From Euonymus europaeus (taxonomy: Eukaryota > Streptophyta > Magnoliopsida > Celastrales > Celastraceae), in contig OY756969.1 in assembly GCA_963580455.1 (NCBI GenBank), forward strand, positions 10,555,501 through 10,619,500: DNA of 64,000 nt, written 5' to 3'. A model generated the notes under the pieces. The model ran no database searches. It saw only the letters and a program-made list of their open reading frames with translations, and was not told where the DNA came from. Every line of letters begins with the position of its first letter. Within the stretch, counting starts at the first letter, position 1. The translations under genes and the position numbers were made by a program. This document shows positions 1-10,514 of the stretch, in pieces.

Positions 1-3000
1 CAACAGGACAGTTGAACAATTTCGGACCGTCAAAGTTGCTCAGTGTACACCTTTAATTGTTCTTCTGTGTCACATTTTACGAGTATAATCTTCCAAGACT
101 ATTTCGATGAGAAAACACCAACTTCATATGACAAATGGACAAAACCGTTAAAAGCTCCTCCATAGAGAGAGTTGAGCAACTTCGGACCATCAAAGTTGCT
201 CGGTGTACACTTTTTATAGTTCTTATTTGTCAAATTTTATGAGTATAGGCTTCCTTGATTATTTCGATGCCAAAACACCAACTTTCTGTGACAAATTGAC
301 AAAATCGTCAAAAGCTCCTCCATAGAGAGACTTGAGCAACTTCGGACGGTAAAAGTTACTTGGTGTACACTTTTTTTTGTTCTTCTATGTCACATTTTAC
401 GAGTATAAGCTTCCATGATAATTTCGATACCAAAACACCAACTTTCTATGACAAATTCACAAAATCGTTAAAAACTCCTCCATAGAGAGAGTTGAGCAAC
501 TTCGGACCTTCAAAGTTGCTTAGTGTACACTTTTTATTGTTCTTCTATGTCAAATTTTATGAGTATAGGCTTCCTAGATTAATTCAGTGCCCAAACCCCA
601 ACTTTCTATGACAAATCGACAAAATCATTAAAAGCTCCTCCATAGAGAGAGTTGAGAAATTCCGAACCATCAAAATTGCTCGGCGTATACTTTTTATTGT
701 TCTCTTATGTCAAATTTTACGAGTACAAGCACAATAGATTATTTTGATGCCAAAACCCCAACTTTGTATCACAAATTGATAAATTCGTTAAAGACTCTTC
801 GATGGATAGAATTGAGTAATTCAGAATCATCAACGTTAATAGGTATGCACTTTTTATTGTTTTTTAATGTCCAAATTTAATAGTCTTGGCTTCATAGAAT
901 GTGTTGTTCTCAAGACAACCAATTTCGTTCTAAATTGGGCAAAACAATTAAAAACACCTCCAACGGGACAGTTGAACAATTTCGGATAGTCAAAGTCCCT
1001 CAGTGAACACTTTTAATTGTTCTTCTGTGTCACATTTTACGAGAATAATCTTCCAAGACTATTTCGATGACAAAACACCAACTTCCTATGACAAATGGAC
1101 AAAACCGTTAAAAGCTCCTCCATATAAAGAGTTGAGCAACTTATTTTTCTTCCTTGTCAAATTTTATGAGTATAGGCTTCCTAGATTATTTTGATGCCAA
1201 AACCCCAACTTTCTATGACAAATGGAGAAAACCGTTAAAAGCTCCTCCTTAGAGAGAGTTGAGAAACTTCGGATCATCAAAGTTGCTCGATGTACACTTT
1301 TTTTTGTTCTTCTATGTCACATTTTACGAGTATAAGCTTCCATGATAATTTCGATACCAAAACACCAACTTTCTATGACAAATTGACAAAACCGTTAAAA
1401 ACTCCTCCATAGAGAGAGTTGAGCAACTTCGGACCATCAAAGTTGCTCAGTGTACAACTTTTATTGTTCTTCTATGTCAATTTTATGAGTATAGGCTTCC
1501 TAGATTATTTCGGTGCCGAAACCCCAACTTTCTATGACAAATCGGCAAAATCGTTAGAAGCTCCTCCATAGAGAGAGTTGAGAAATTCCGAATCATCAAA
1601 GTTGCTCGGCGTACACTTTTTATTGTTCTCTTATGTCAAATTTTACGAGTACAAGCACAATAGATTATTTTGACGCTAAAACCCCAACTTTGTATCACAA
1701 ATTGATAAAATCGTTAAAGACTCTTCGATGGATAGAATTGAGTAATTCAGAATCATCAACGTTGATAGGTATGCACTTTTTATTGTTTTTAATGTCCAAA
1801 TTTAACAGTCTTGGCTTCATAGAATGTGTTTTTCTCAAGACAACCAATTTCGTTCTAAATTGGGCAAAACAATTAAAAACACCTCCAACGGGACAGTTGA
1901 ACAATTTCGGACAGTCAAAGTCCCTCAGCGTACACTTTTAATTGTTCTTCTGTGTCACATTTTACGAGAATAATCTTCCAAGACTATATCGATGACAAAA
2001 CACCAACTTCCTATGACAAATGGACAAAACCGTTAAAAGCTCCTCCATAGAGAGAGTTGAGCAACTTCGGACCATCAAAGTTGCTCGGTGTACACTTTTT
2101 ATTTTTCTTCCTTGTCAAATTTTATGAGTATAGGCTTCCTAGATTATTTCGATGCCAAAACCCCAACTTTCTATGATAAATGGAGAAAACCGTTAAAAGC
2201 TCCTCCGTAGAGAGAGTTGAGAGACTTCAGATCATCAAAGTTGCTCGATGTACACTTTTTTTTGTTCTTCTATGTTACATTTTACGAGTATAAGCTTCCA
2301 TGATAATTTCGATACCAAATCACCAACTTTCTATGACAAATTGACAAAACCGTTAAAAACTCCTCCAGAGAGAGAGTTGAAGAACTTCGGACCATCAAAG
2401 TTGCTCAGTGTACACTTTTTATTGTTCTTCTATGTCAAATTTTATGAGTATAGGCTTTCTAGATTATTTCGGTGCCCAAACCCCAACTTTCTATGACAAA
2501 TCGACAAAATCGTTAGAAGCTCCTCCATAGAGAGAGTTGAGAAATTCCGAACCATCAAAGTTGCTCGGCGTACACTTTTTATTGTTCTCTTATGTCAAAT
2601 TTTACGAGTACAAGAACAATAGATTATTTTGATGCCAAAACCTCAACTTTGTATCACAAATTGATAAAATCGTTAAAGACTCTTCGATGGATAGAATTGA
2701 GTAAGTCAGAATCATCAACGTTGATAGGTATGCACTTTTTATTGTTTTTTAATGTCCAAATTTAACAGTCTTGGCTTCATAGAATGTGTTGTTCTCAAGA
2801 CAACAAATTTCGTTCTAAATTGGGCAAAACAATTAAAAACACCTCCAACGGGACAGTTGAACAATTTCGGACAGTCAAAGTCCCTCGGTGTACAATTTTA
2901 ATTGTTGTTCTGTGTCACATTTTACGAGAATAATCTTCCAACACTATTTCGATGACAAAATACCAACTTCCTATGACAAATGGACAAAACCGTTAAAAGC

Positions 3001-4140
3001 TCCACCATAGAGAGAGTTGAGCAACTTCGGACCATCAAAGTTGCTCGGTGTACACTTTTTATTTTTCTTCCTTGTCAAATTTTAAGAGTATAGGCTTCCT
3101 AGATTATTTCGATGCCAAAACCCCAACTTTCTATGACAAATGGAGAAAACCGCTGAAAGCTCCTCCTTAGAGAGAGTTGAGAAATTTCGGATTATCAAAG
3201 TTGCTCGGTGTACACTTTTTTTTGTTTTTCTATGTCACATTTTACGAGTATAAGCTTCCATGATAATTTCGATATCAAAACACCAACTTTCTGTGACAAA
3301 TTGACAAAACCGTTAAAAACTTCTCCATAGAGAGAGTTGAGCAACTTCGGACCATCAAAGTTGCTCAGTGTACACTTTTTATTGTTCTTCTATGTCAAAT
3401 TTTATGAGTATAGGCTTCCTAGATTATTTTGGTGCCCAAACCCCAACTTTCTATGACAAATCGACAAAATCGTTAGAAGCTCCTCCATAGAGAGAGTTGA
3501 GAAATTCTAACCATAAAAGTTGCTCGGCGTACACTTTTTATTGTTCTCTTATGTCAAATTTTACGAGTACAAGCACAATAGATTATTTTGATGCCAAAAC
3601 CCCAACTTTGTATCACAAATTGATAAAATCGTTAAAGACTCTTCGATGGATAGAATTGAGTAATTCAGAATCATCAACGTTGATAGGTATGCACTTTTTA
3701 TTGTTTTTTAATGTTCAAATTTAACAGTCTTGGCTTCATAGAATGTGTTGTTCTCAAGACAAAAAATTTCATTCTAAATTGGGCAAAACAATTAAAAACA
3801 CCTCCAACGGGACAGTTGAACAATTTCGGACAGTCAAAGTTCTTCAGTGTACTCTTTTAATTGTTTTTCTGTGTCACATTTTACGAGAATAATCTTCCAA
3901 GACTATTTCGATGACAAAACACCAACTTCCTATGACAAATGGACAAAACCGTTAAAAGCTCCTCCATAGAGAGAGTTTAGCAACTCCGGAACATCAAAGT
4001 TGCTCGGTGTACACTTTTTATTTTTCTTCCTTGTCAAATTTTATGAGTATAGGCTTCTAGATTATTTTGATGCCAAAACCCCAACTTTCTATGACAAATG
4101 GAGAAAATCGTTAAAAGCTTCTCCTTAGAGAGAGTTGAGA
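1..4140 (+). repeat. 6-monomer higher-order repeat, ~960 bp
   Basis: A diverged monomer marked by GATGGATAGAATTGAG occurs at 801, 1727, 2686 and 3645, giving spacings of 926, 959 and 959 bp. That is six monomers per unit, about four units in all. The five other monomers in each unit keep their order and private variants, such as TTTTTCTTCCTTGTC and the ATGATAATTTCGATACC monomer. The first interval is 33 bp short because of one deletion near 1140. GATGG replaces the CATGG found in nearly all later copies of this variant monomer, so this domain is a distinct subfamily. Confidence 0.9.
174..201. repeat. Canonical monomer dyad (example copy)
   Basis: GAGCAACTT at 174-182 and AAGTTGCTC at 193-201 are exact reverse complements separated by 10 bases. 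This 9-bp dyad is present in most canonical monomers across all three satellite blocks. It could extrude as a small hairpin or cruciform. Variant monomers with GAGTAATTC or GAACAATTT lack it. Confidence 0.85.
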
Positions 4141-6837
4141 AACTTCGGATCATCAAAGTTGCTCGGTGTACACTTTTTATTGTTCTTCTATGTCAAATTT
4201 TATGAGTATAAGATTCCATAATTATTTCGATGCCAAAACACCAACTTTCTATGACAAATTAACAAAATCGTTAAAAGCTCCTCTATAGAGAGACTTGAGC
4301 AACTTCGGACAGTAAAAGTTGCTAGGTGTACACTTTTTATTGTTCTTCTGTGTCACATTTTACGAGTATAAGCTTCCACAATTATTTCGATGCCAAAACA
4401 CCAACTTTCTATGACAAATTGATAAAACCGTTAAAAACTCCTCCATAGAGAGAGTTGAGCAACATCGGACCATCAAAGTTTCCCGGGGTACGGTTTTTAT
4501 TGTTCTTCTATGTCAAATTTTATGAGTATAGGCTTCCTAGATTATTTCGATGCCAAAACCCCAACTTTTTATGACAAGTGGACAAAATCATTAAAAGCTC
4601 CACCATAGATAGAGTTGAGCAACTTCGGACCATCAAAGTTGCTCAGTGTACACTTTTTATTGTTCTTCTATGTCAACTTTTATGAATATAGGCTTCCTAG
4701 ATTATTTAGGTGCCCAAACCCCAACTTTCTATGACAAATAGACCAAATCGTTAAAAGCTCCTCCATAGAGAGAGTTGTGAAATTCCGAACCATCAAAGTT
4801 GCTATGCGTACACTTTTTATTGTTCTCTTATGTCAAATTTTTAGAGTACAAGCTCAATAGATTATTTCGATGCCAAAACCCCAACTTTGTATCACAAATG
4901 GATAAAATCGTTAAAGACTCTTCCATGGATAGAATTGAGTAATTCTGAATTATCAACGTTGATAGGTATGCACTTTTTATTGTTTGTTTATGTCCAAATT
5001 TACCTGTCTTCGCTTCGTAGATTGTTTTGTTGTCAAGACAACCAATTTTGTTCTAAATTTGGGCGAAACTATTAAAAACACCTCCAATAGGAGATTTGAA
5101 TAATTTCAGAATGTCAAAGTTGTTCTGTGTACACCTTTTATTGTTCTTCTGTGTCACATTTTATGAGTATAAGCTTCCAAGACTATTTCGATGCCAAAAC
5201 ATTAACTTCCTATGACAAATGGACAAAACTGTTAAAAGCTCCTACATAGAGAGAATTGAGCAATTCCAAACCATCAAAATTGCTCTGTGTACACCTTTTA
5301 TTGTTCTTCTGTATCACATCTTATGAGTATAAGCTTCCAGGACTATTTCAATGCCAAAACACCAACTTCCTATGAAAAATGGACAAAACCGTTAAAAGCT
5401 CCTCCATAGAGAGTGTTGAGCAACTTCGGACCATCAAAGTTGCTCGTTGTACACTTTTTATTGTTCTTTTATGTCAAATTTTATGAGTATAGGCTTCCTA
5501 GATTATTTCGATGCCATGCCACAACTTTCTATGAGAAATAGACAAAATCGTTAAAAGCTTCTCCATGGAGAGAATTGAAAAATTCCTAACCATCAAAGTT
5601 GCTCGGCGTACACTTTTTATTGTTCTCTTACGTCAAAATTTACGAGTACAAGCTCCATAGATTATTTCGATGACGAAACCCCAACTTTGTATCACAAATG
5701 GATAAAATCGTTAAAGACTCTTCCATGGGTAGAATTGAGTAATTATGAATCATCAACATTGATAGGTATGCACTTTTACAGTTTTTTTATTAGCAAATTT
5801 ACCAATCTTCGCTTCATAGATTGTTTTGTTGTCAAGACAAAAAATTTCGTTCTAAATTGGGCAAAACTATTAAAAACACTTCTAACGGGAGAGTTAAACA
5901 ATTTTGGACTGTCAAAGTTGCTCGGTGTACACCTTTTATTGTTCTTCTGTGTCACATTTTATGAGTATAAGCTAAACAAGACTATTTTGATGCCAAAACA
6001 CCAACTTCCTATGACAAATGGACAAAACCGTTAAAAGCTCCTTTATAGAGATATTTGAGCAACTTTGGAACATCAAAGTTGCTCGGTATACACTTTCTAT
6101 TGTTCTTCAATGTTAAATTTTACGAGTATAGGTTTCCTAGATTATTTCGATGCCAAAACCCCAACTTTCTATGACAAATAGACAAAATCGCTAAAAGCTC
6201 CTCCATAGAGAGAATTGAGCAACTTCGGACCATGAAAGTTGCTCGATGTACACCTTTTATTGTTCTTCTATGTCAAATTTTATAAGTATAGGCTTCCAAG
6301 ATTATTTCGATGCCCAAACCCTAACTTTCTATGACAAATCGACAAAATCATTAAAAGCTCCTCCATAGAGAGAGTTGAGCATCTTCAGACTATCAAAGTT
6401 GCCCGGTGTACACTTTTTATTGTTCTTCTATGTCAAATTTTATGACTATAGGCTTCCTAGATTATTTCGATTCCAAAACCCCAACGTTCTATGACAAATG
6501 GACAAAACTGTTAAAAGCTCCTCCATCGAGAGAGTTGAGCAACCTCGGAGCCTCAAAGTTGCTCGGTGTACACTTTTTATTGTTCTTCTATGTCAAATTT
6601 TACGAGTATAAGCTTTCAAGATTATTTCGATTCCAAAACACCACCTTTCTATGAGAATTAGACAGAAATCGTTAAAAGCTACTCCACAGAGAGAGTTGAG
6701 CAACTTTGGCAATCAAAGTTGCTCGGTGTACCCTTTTTATTGTTCTTTTATGTCAAATTTTATGAGAATAGGCTTTCTAGATTAGTTCGATGCCAAAAGC
6801 CCAACTTTCTATGAGAAATGGACAAAATCGTTATAAG
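4141..6837 (+). repeat. Irregular satellite segment beside the retroelement
   Basis: About 17 monomers of the same satellite without a clear multi-copy higher-order unit. The variant monomer appears at 4924 and 5724 (CATGG form), 800 bp or five monomers apart. Individual monomers differ at many positions, and some show small indels. No gene is seen. Confidence 0.8.
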
Positions 6838-6842
6838 CTCCT
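6838..6842. repeat. Left target-site duplication CTCCT
   Basis: CTCCT directly precedes the LTR starting TGTCAG and matches CTCCT at 10510-10514 just after the other element end. A 5-bp duplication is usual for LTR retrotransposons. Removing the element and one copy restores a continuous monomer. Confidence 0.92.
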
Positions 6843-7256
6843 TGTCAGAACTTCAAGTATCCAACAAGAATTCAATATAGACAAACACAATAGAGCCAGT
6901 CACAGGAAAGAAGATACTAAGCTTTTATTGAAGAGTTTGGGTAACAAGAACAAGAAGAAGAATGAGAGCAAACCAGTCGCAGCTGGGCTAAATCTCTCTA
7001 AGAAATGTAAAGAACAATACAGAAGCTTACGCAAAGACTCAATGATCATCCCCCCCCACCGACCTTCTTTTTATAGTAATATTAACAAAACAGGCCATGC
7101 TATTAGCTCCCCAATAAGAAGACTCCACGTAGACTAAATTGTAACTAACTCCAGCAAGCTCCAGCAAGCAGGTGAAATAACTTGCTGAACAAGATTCCAG
7201 CTCCACGTGGAATAACTGCATGAATAACAGAAGGAATTCTTCGAGGGTTCCTGACA
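6843..7256 (-). repeat. 3' LTR of the chromovirus, 414 bp
   Basis: Starts TGTCAG and ends CTGACA, the short inverted ends typical of LTRs. Its last ~97 bases (7158-7256) are repeated at 10411-10509 with two substitutions that I can see (CTGA/CTGG and TTCC/TTCA). It contains a local doubling of CTCCAGCAAG near 7150-7170. The overlap with the remnant is too short to date the insertion. Confidence 0.9.
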
Positions 7257-7270
7257 ACTCCATCCCACTC
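7257..7270 (-). other. Possible polypurine tract beside the 3' LTR
   Basis: Read on the minus strand this is GAGTGGGATGGAGT directly before the LTR start TGTCAGG. It is purine-rich except for its T residues and is in the position where plus-strand priming occurs in LTR retrotransposons. Assigned by position and composition only. Confidence 0.4.
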
Positions 7271-7294
7271 AAAGATCCACATTCCTCTTCTAAT

Positions 7295-8086
7295 CTAAAA
7301 CAATTTCCCTAACAACTCAGGATATTGCTCCATGAGTTGAGTATATGACACCCATGTTGCATCAGATGCATCTTGACCCTGCCATTTAACTAACAAGTCA
7401 GCAGCAGCCACTCCATTCTTTTTCAACAACCTTCTATCCAATATTTCTTCAGGTTGAGGAAGTAACTGACCCTGCAAATCAACAGAAGGCAAAGTAGAGG
7501 ACACTGCGATAGCAGGACCCACATGTCTCTTAAGTTGACTGATATGAAAAACATCATGTATCTTAGCACCCTGTGGTAATTGCAATTGATAAGCAACAGT
7601 GCCTACTCTCTTCTGGATGAGATAAGGTCCAAAATATCTATGAGACAATTTTAAATTCCTTCTCTGAGCCACAGAAACCTGTCGATATGGTTGGAGTTTG
7701 ACATACACTAAATCTCCTACCTCAAAGCTCATAAACTTCCTCTTTTTGTCAGCATAATATTTCATGGCAGCCTGACTCCTCGCCAAATTACTTTGTAGTA
7801 ATTCAAACACAGCTGCTCTACTTTGTAAATGTGAATCCACACTAGCCACTGCTGTGGTACCAGGTACATAGTCACAAATGCCAGGAGGTGCAATTCCATA
7901 TAAAACTTCAAAAGGAGTCATTCTCATACTCGAATGCCAAGTAGTATTATAACAAAATTCTGCCAAGGGTATCCATTTCACCCACTCCTTTGGATGTTGA
8001 CCTGTGTATGCCCTCAAATATTGCTCAAGAGCTTTGTTCACTGCCTCAGTCTGTCCATCAGACTGAGGATGATAAGCAGTGGACAT
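7295..8086 (-). pseudogene. Ty3/gypsy integrase C-terminal half plus chromodomain
   Basis: An open frame of 263 codons continuing the pol frame after a stop. It opens within integrase: YHPQSDGQTE at residues 5-14 carries the catalytic glutamate of the D,D(35)E triad. The GPY/F-type segment FGPYLI lies at about 152-157, followed by HDVFHISQLK at about 177-186. The last ~50 residues (about 211-262) form a chromodomain with VKWQG and ATW motifs. Chromodomains of this group bind modified histones and are thought to steer insertion into heterochromatin, which fits the satellite surroundings (inference). The codons between this frame and the upstream pol frame (8087-8209) are in the same frame and hold the second catalytic aspartate region, but are bounded by TAG at 8102-8104 and TAA at 8210-8212. 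The methionine at 8086 is therefore not a true start. Confidence 0.9.
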
Positions 8087-8209
8087 ATTGAGCTTGGTTC
8101 CCTAAAATTTCCACAAATGCTGCCAAAATGCACTAGTAAATACAGCATCTCTGTCAGAAACAATCCTCTGGGGAAGGCCATGCAATTTAAACACATTGTC
8201 CATGTAAAT

Positions 8210-10381
8210 TTAAGCCACTGATGCAGCAGTATATGGATGTGAGAGTGGCAAAAAATGTGCATATTTAGACATTCTATCAACTACAACCAGAATTACAGAC
8301 TTCCCAAATGAGAATGGAAGACCATCAATAAAATCTAAGCTCACATCAGTCCACACCTTCTGTGGAATAGCCAATGGTTGTAATAGTCCTGCTGGCAAGG
8401 TGTTTATGTACTTGGTTGTCTGACAAATCTCACAATTTTTGACATAGTCCTTAACATTTTTTTTAAGACCTTTCCAGAAGAAATCTCTCTTTACCCTTTG
8501 GTAAGTTTTCTTGAAACCAGTATGTCCTGCTACAGGAGATGAATGGACATGCTCCAAAATCTGGGCAATAATATTAGGACAGTTCCCAATATAGAGCCTA
8601 TTTTTGTAATACAGTAACCCCTCAACCAAGCTATATTTTTCCACAGTAGTAGTTCCAGGTAGGAATTTGGCCAGCACGAGTTGAACAGCTGCATCATTCT
8701 CATAAGTTTGTTTGACCTCAGCAAAGAAATTAAGAGATGGTGCAGATATAGCCATGCAGTTAACACCATTTTGAAGAGTCTTCTGTAAATCCTCCATTGC
8801 ATTAACAACAGATTCCAAACTTCCAGTATCAACCTCAGCTGCTTCTGAGAATATAGGTTGCTTATGATCCTGCTCAAACTGTCTAGAGAGTGCATCAGCC
8901 ACCAAGTTGGTATTTCCTCTTCTGTACTCAATAGAGAAATCATAACCCAACAGTTTCACCATCCATTTCTGTTGAAAAATAGTCCCAATCTTCTGTTCAA
9001 GAAGATATTTGAGACTAAAATGATCTGTCCTTACAATGAAATAATGGCCCAACAGGTATGGCCTCCATTTTTGTATGGCAGACACTAAAGCCAAAAACTC
9101 CTTCTCATATGTAGAATATAACAATGACATCCCTTTCAAAGCAGCACTGAAGAAAGCCAAGGGATGTTCTCTCTGCAAAAGAACAGCCCCAATCCCACTA
9201 CCACAGGCATCACACTCTATGTAAAATATGTCACCAAAATCAGGTAGAGTGAGTACTGGTGGTGCAGCCATTACCCTTTTCAAAGACTCGAAGGCCTTAT
9301 CAGATTCCTCAGTCCAATGGAATCCATCTTTCTGTAATAGTTTATTCAGTGGCATAACAAGAGAAGCATAGTGCTGTATAAACTTTCTATAATAGCCACA
9401 CAAGCCCAAAAACCCTTTCAAGGCCTTCACAGTTGAAGGAGTAGGCCAATTGGTCATTGCAACTACTTTATTAGGATCAGCCTTAACCCCTTCCTTCCCC
9501 ACCAAGTGGCCTAAATAAGAAACTTCAGATGCTGCAAATTGACATTTTGTCATTTTGGCAAACAAATTGTTGTTTCTCAGCAGTTCTAAAGTTGCGGTCA
9601 AGTGTTGCACATGATTTGTCATAGACTTGCTGTAAACTAAAATGTCATCAAAAAAAACCAAGATAAACTTCCTTAAGTATGGCTTAAAGACTTCATTCAT
9701 CAAACTCTGGAATGTAGATGGAGCATTGGTGAGGCCAAAAGGCATCACTAAAAATTCAAAATGTCCCTCATGTGTTCTAAAGGCAGTCTTTTCAATATCA
9801 GGAGCATACATTCTGATTTCGTGGTATCCAGATCTCAGATCAAGTTTTGAAAATACTTCTGCCCCATAAAGTTCATCTAATAATTCCTCAATGACAGGTA
9901 TAGGAAACTTGTCCTTGACTGTGGCCTTATTCAAAGCCCTGTAATCAATGCACATCCTCCATGTATTATCAGCTTTTTTCACCAACAAAACTGGACTAGA
10001 ATATGGACTTAAACTAGGTCTGATTACTCCATTGCCCAATAATTCAGAAACAATCTTGTCTATCTCAGTCTTTTGAGAATGAGGATATCTATAGGGTTTC
10101 AAATTGATTGGATTCGTCCCCTCTTTCAACACAATTCGATGATCATGAAGTCTGGTAGGAGGTAAACCCTTAGGCTCAGCAAACACATCATTGTACTGAT
10201 CTAAAACACTTTGAATATCCTGATCAGACACAGAAGAAACCACTGTCTGAGAAATGATTGCTGTCTGACATAGCATCTCTGAGGTAACATAAGGTACCAA
10301 CTCCTCATTGTTAGTAATATAAACAAATGTCTCATGGAAAGGAGTTATGCCTTGCAAAACACAATCTTGGCCATTCCACAA
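8210..10381 (-). pseudogene. Ty3/gypsy pol: reverse transcriptase, RNase H, integrase N-terminus
   Basis: A 723-codon open frame. Reverse transcriptase spans roughly residues 100-330, with WRMCIDYRALNK at 141-152, the LDLRSGYH block at 180-187 and the active-site FFDD at 243-246. RNase H spans about 385-500, with IECDACGSG (D390), YEKEF and TDH motifs and ADALS at 495-499. The integrase zinc finger has H613, H620, C650 and C653. The integrase core begins near WTDVSLDFIDGLP, where D683 is the likely first catalytic residue. The frame stops at TAA 8210-8212, inside the integrase core. Its first codon is a TTG, not a true start: a TAG at 10391-10393 interrupts the frame just upstream. The protease and gag that should precede it are deleted. 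Non-functional relic. Confidence 0.94.
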
Positions 10382-10410
10382 AAGATCCCCCTAAAGCATA
10401 AACCTCAAAA

Positions 10411-10509
10411 ACTCCAGCAAGCAGGTGAAATAACTTGCTGGACAAGATTCCAGCTCCACGTGGAATAACTGCATGAATAACAGAAGGAATTCTTCGAGGG
10501 TTCATGACA
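10411..10509 (-). repeat. Truncated 5' LTR remnant, 99 bp
   Basis: Matches bases 7158-7256 of the full LTR with two visible substitutions, ending TTCATGACA directly before CTCCT. In element orientation this is the first part (U3 side) of the 5' LTR. It joins pol-side sequence at about 10393-10411, so the rest of the LTR, the primer-binding site, gag and protease are missing. CTCCAGCAAG at the junction is also the sequence that is doubled in the intact LTR, so the exact breakpoint is ambiguous by about 10 bp. Confidence 0.88.
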
Positions 10510-10514
10510 CTCCT
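10510..10514. repeat. Right target-site duplication CTCCT
   Basis: Identical to 6838-6842 and followed by CTATAGAGAGAGTTGAG, the normal continuation of the interrupted monomer. Confidence 0.92.

Larger units (their letters stand above)
1..6837 (+). repeat. Satellite block A, 160-bp tandem monomers
   Basis: Continuous head-to-tail array of an AT-rich monomer of about 160 bp. The motif GTTGAGCAACTTCGGACCAT returns at the same column every 160 bases (for example near 171, 331 and 491). A typical monomer reads through a T-rich block, a TTTCGATGCC block, and a GTTAAAAGCTCCTCC block just before the next AGAGAGAGTTGAG. Short open frames of 60-115 codons occur throughout but move frame from monomer to monomer because 160 is not a multiple of three, so I call no genes here. 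The block ends at the target duplication of a retrotransposon. I do not recognise the satellite family. Confidence 0.97.
6843..10509 (-). mobile_element. Defective Ty3/gypsy chromovirus in the satellite
   Basis: LTR retrotransposon lying on the minus strand, bounded by CTCCT duplications. The left end is a full 414-bp LTR (the 3' LTR of the element). The right end keeps only 99 bp of the 5' LTR. Between them lies pol, in the order reverse transcriptase, RNase H, integrase, chromodomain. This order and the C-terminal chromodomain place it among the plant chromoviruses; I cannot fix the clade (Reina-like is one possibility). The rest of the 5' LTR, the primer-binding site, gag and protease are missing. 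With several in-frame stops it cannot be autonomous. Confidence 0.95.

Noticed and set aside
1003..6654. Many + strand open frames of 60-115 codons beginning MYTFYCSSMSNF or similar
   Set aside because: They are translations of satellite monomers, shift frame every 160 bp and recur wherever stops happen to be absent. There is no gene structure around them.
8530..8943. 137-codon minus frame inside the retroelement
   Set aside because: It overlaps reverse transcriptase/RNase H in another frame and shows no domain; it is a shadow of pol.
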